From contig JANXWQ010000374.1 in the NCBI GenBank assembly GCA_025351065.1, forward strand, positions 1 through 6,342: a DNA stretch of 6,342 nucleotides. The letters are read 5' to 3'. This DNA comes from Chthoniobacter sp. (GTDB taxonomy: Bacteria > Verrucomicrobiota > Verrucomicrobiia > Chthoniobacterales > Chthoniobacteraceae). The notes beneath the pieces are model-generated. The model made no database searches. It was not told where the DNA came from and was given only the letters and a program-made list of their open reading frames with translations. Position 1 is the stretch's first letter. Every line of letters begins with the position of its first letter. Shown one piece after another: positions 6,342 to 6,342 of the stretch. Made by a program: the position numbers and the translations under genes.

Positions 6342-6342
6342 G

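Overview
This 6.3-kb window is high-GC bacterial chromosome, most likely from a Verrucomicrobiota member, perhaps an Opitutaceae-like lineage. That assignment is inference. It rests on the C-terminal FYRLRQP ending of the cytochrome protein, the autotransporter-type barrel gene, and the intergenic repeat styles (CGCAGAG-type inverted repeats, TTCC/GGAA-loop hairpins, ATTTC heptamers) that I associate with such genomes. No 16S gene or other phylogenetic marker is present to prove it.

Layout from left to right. (1) Bases 2-2562, plus strand: one large periplasmic-type protein, cut by the left edge, with an N-terminal YVTN/YncE-like beta-propeller and a C-terminal di-heme cytochrome c (two CxxCH sites) of the cytochrome-c-peroxidase/MauG-like kind. 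As given, it is broken by a one-base frameshift near base 931. (2) Bases 2563-2750: a gene-free gap between convergent genes, filled by an imperfect inverted repeat. (3) Bases 2751-3431, minus: a 226-residue left-handed beta-helix protein resembling the acetyltransferase half of GlmU. (4) Bases 3432-3695: a gap holding a nested multi-hairpin palindromic element and a possible leaderless promoter. (5) Bases 3696-5114, minus: cysS, complete, with a 7-bp tandem repeat absorbed in frame into its coding sequence. (6) Bases 5115-5213: a gap with a clear rho-independent terminator for the next gene. (7) Bases 5214-6341, minus: the C-terminal barrel of an autotransporter-type outer-membrane protein whose 5' end runs off the right edge.

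The genes do not form an obvious pathway. The cytochrome/propeller protein and the autotransporter are envelope proteins, the beta-helix protein probably acts on nucleotide sugars or other activated sugars, and CysRS is housekeeping. The three minus-strand genes point the same way, but a terminator and a 264-bp repeat-bearing gap separate them, so they are probably not one operon. I see no convincing new multi-gene system. The most unusual signals are the repeat elements, especially the heptamer array inside cysS and the nested palindrome upstream of the beta-helix gene.
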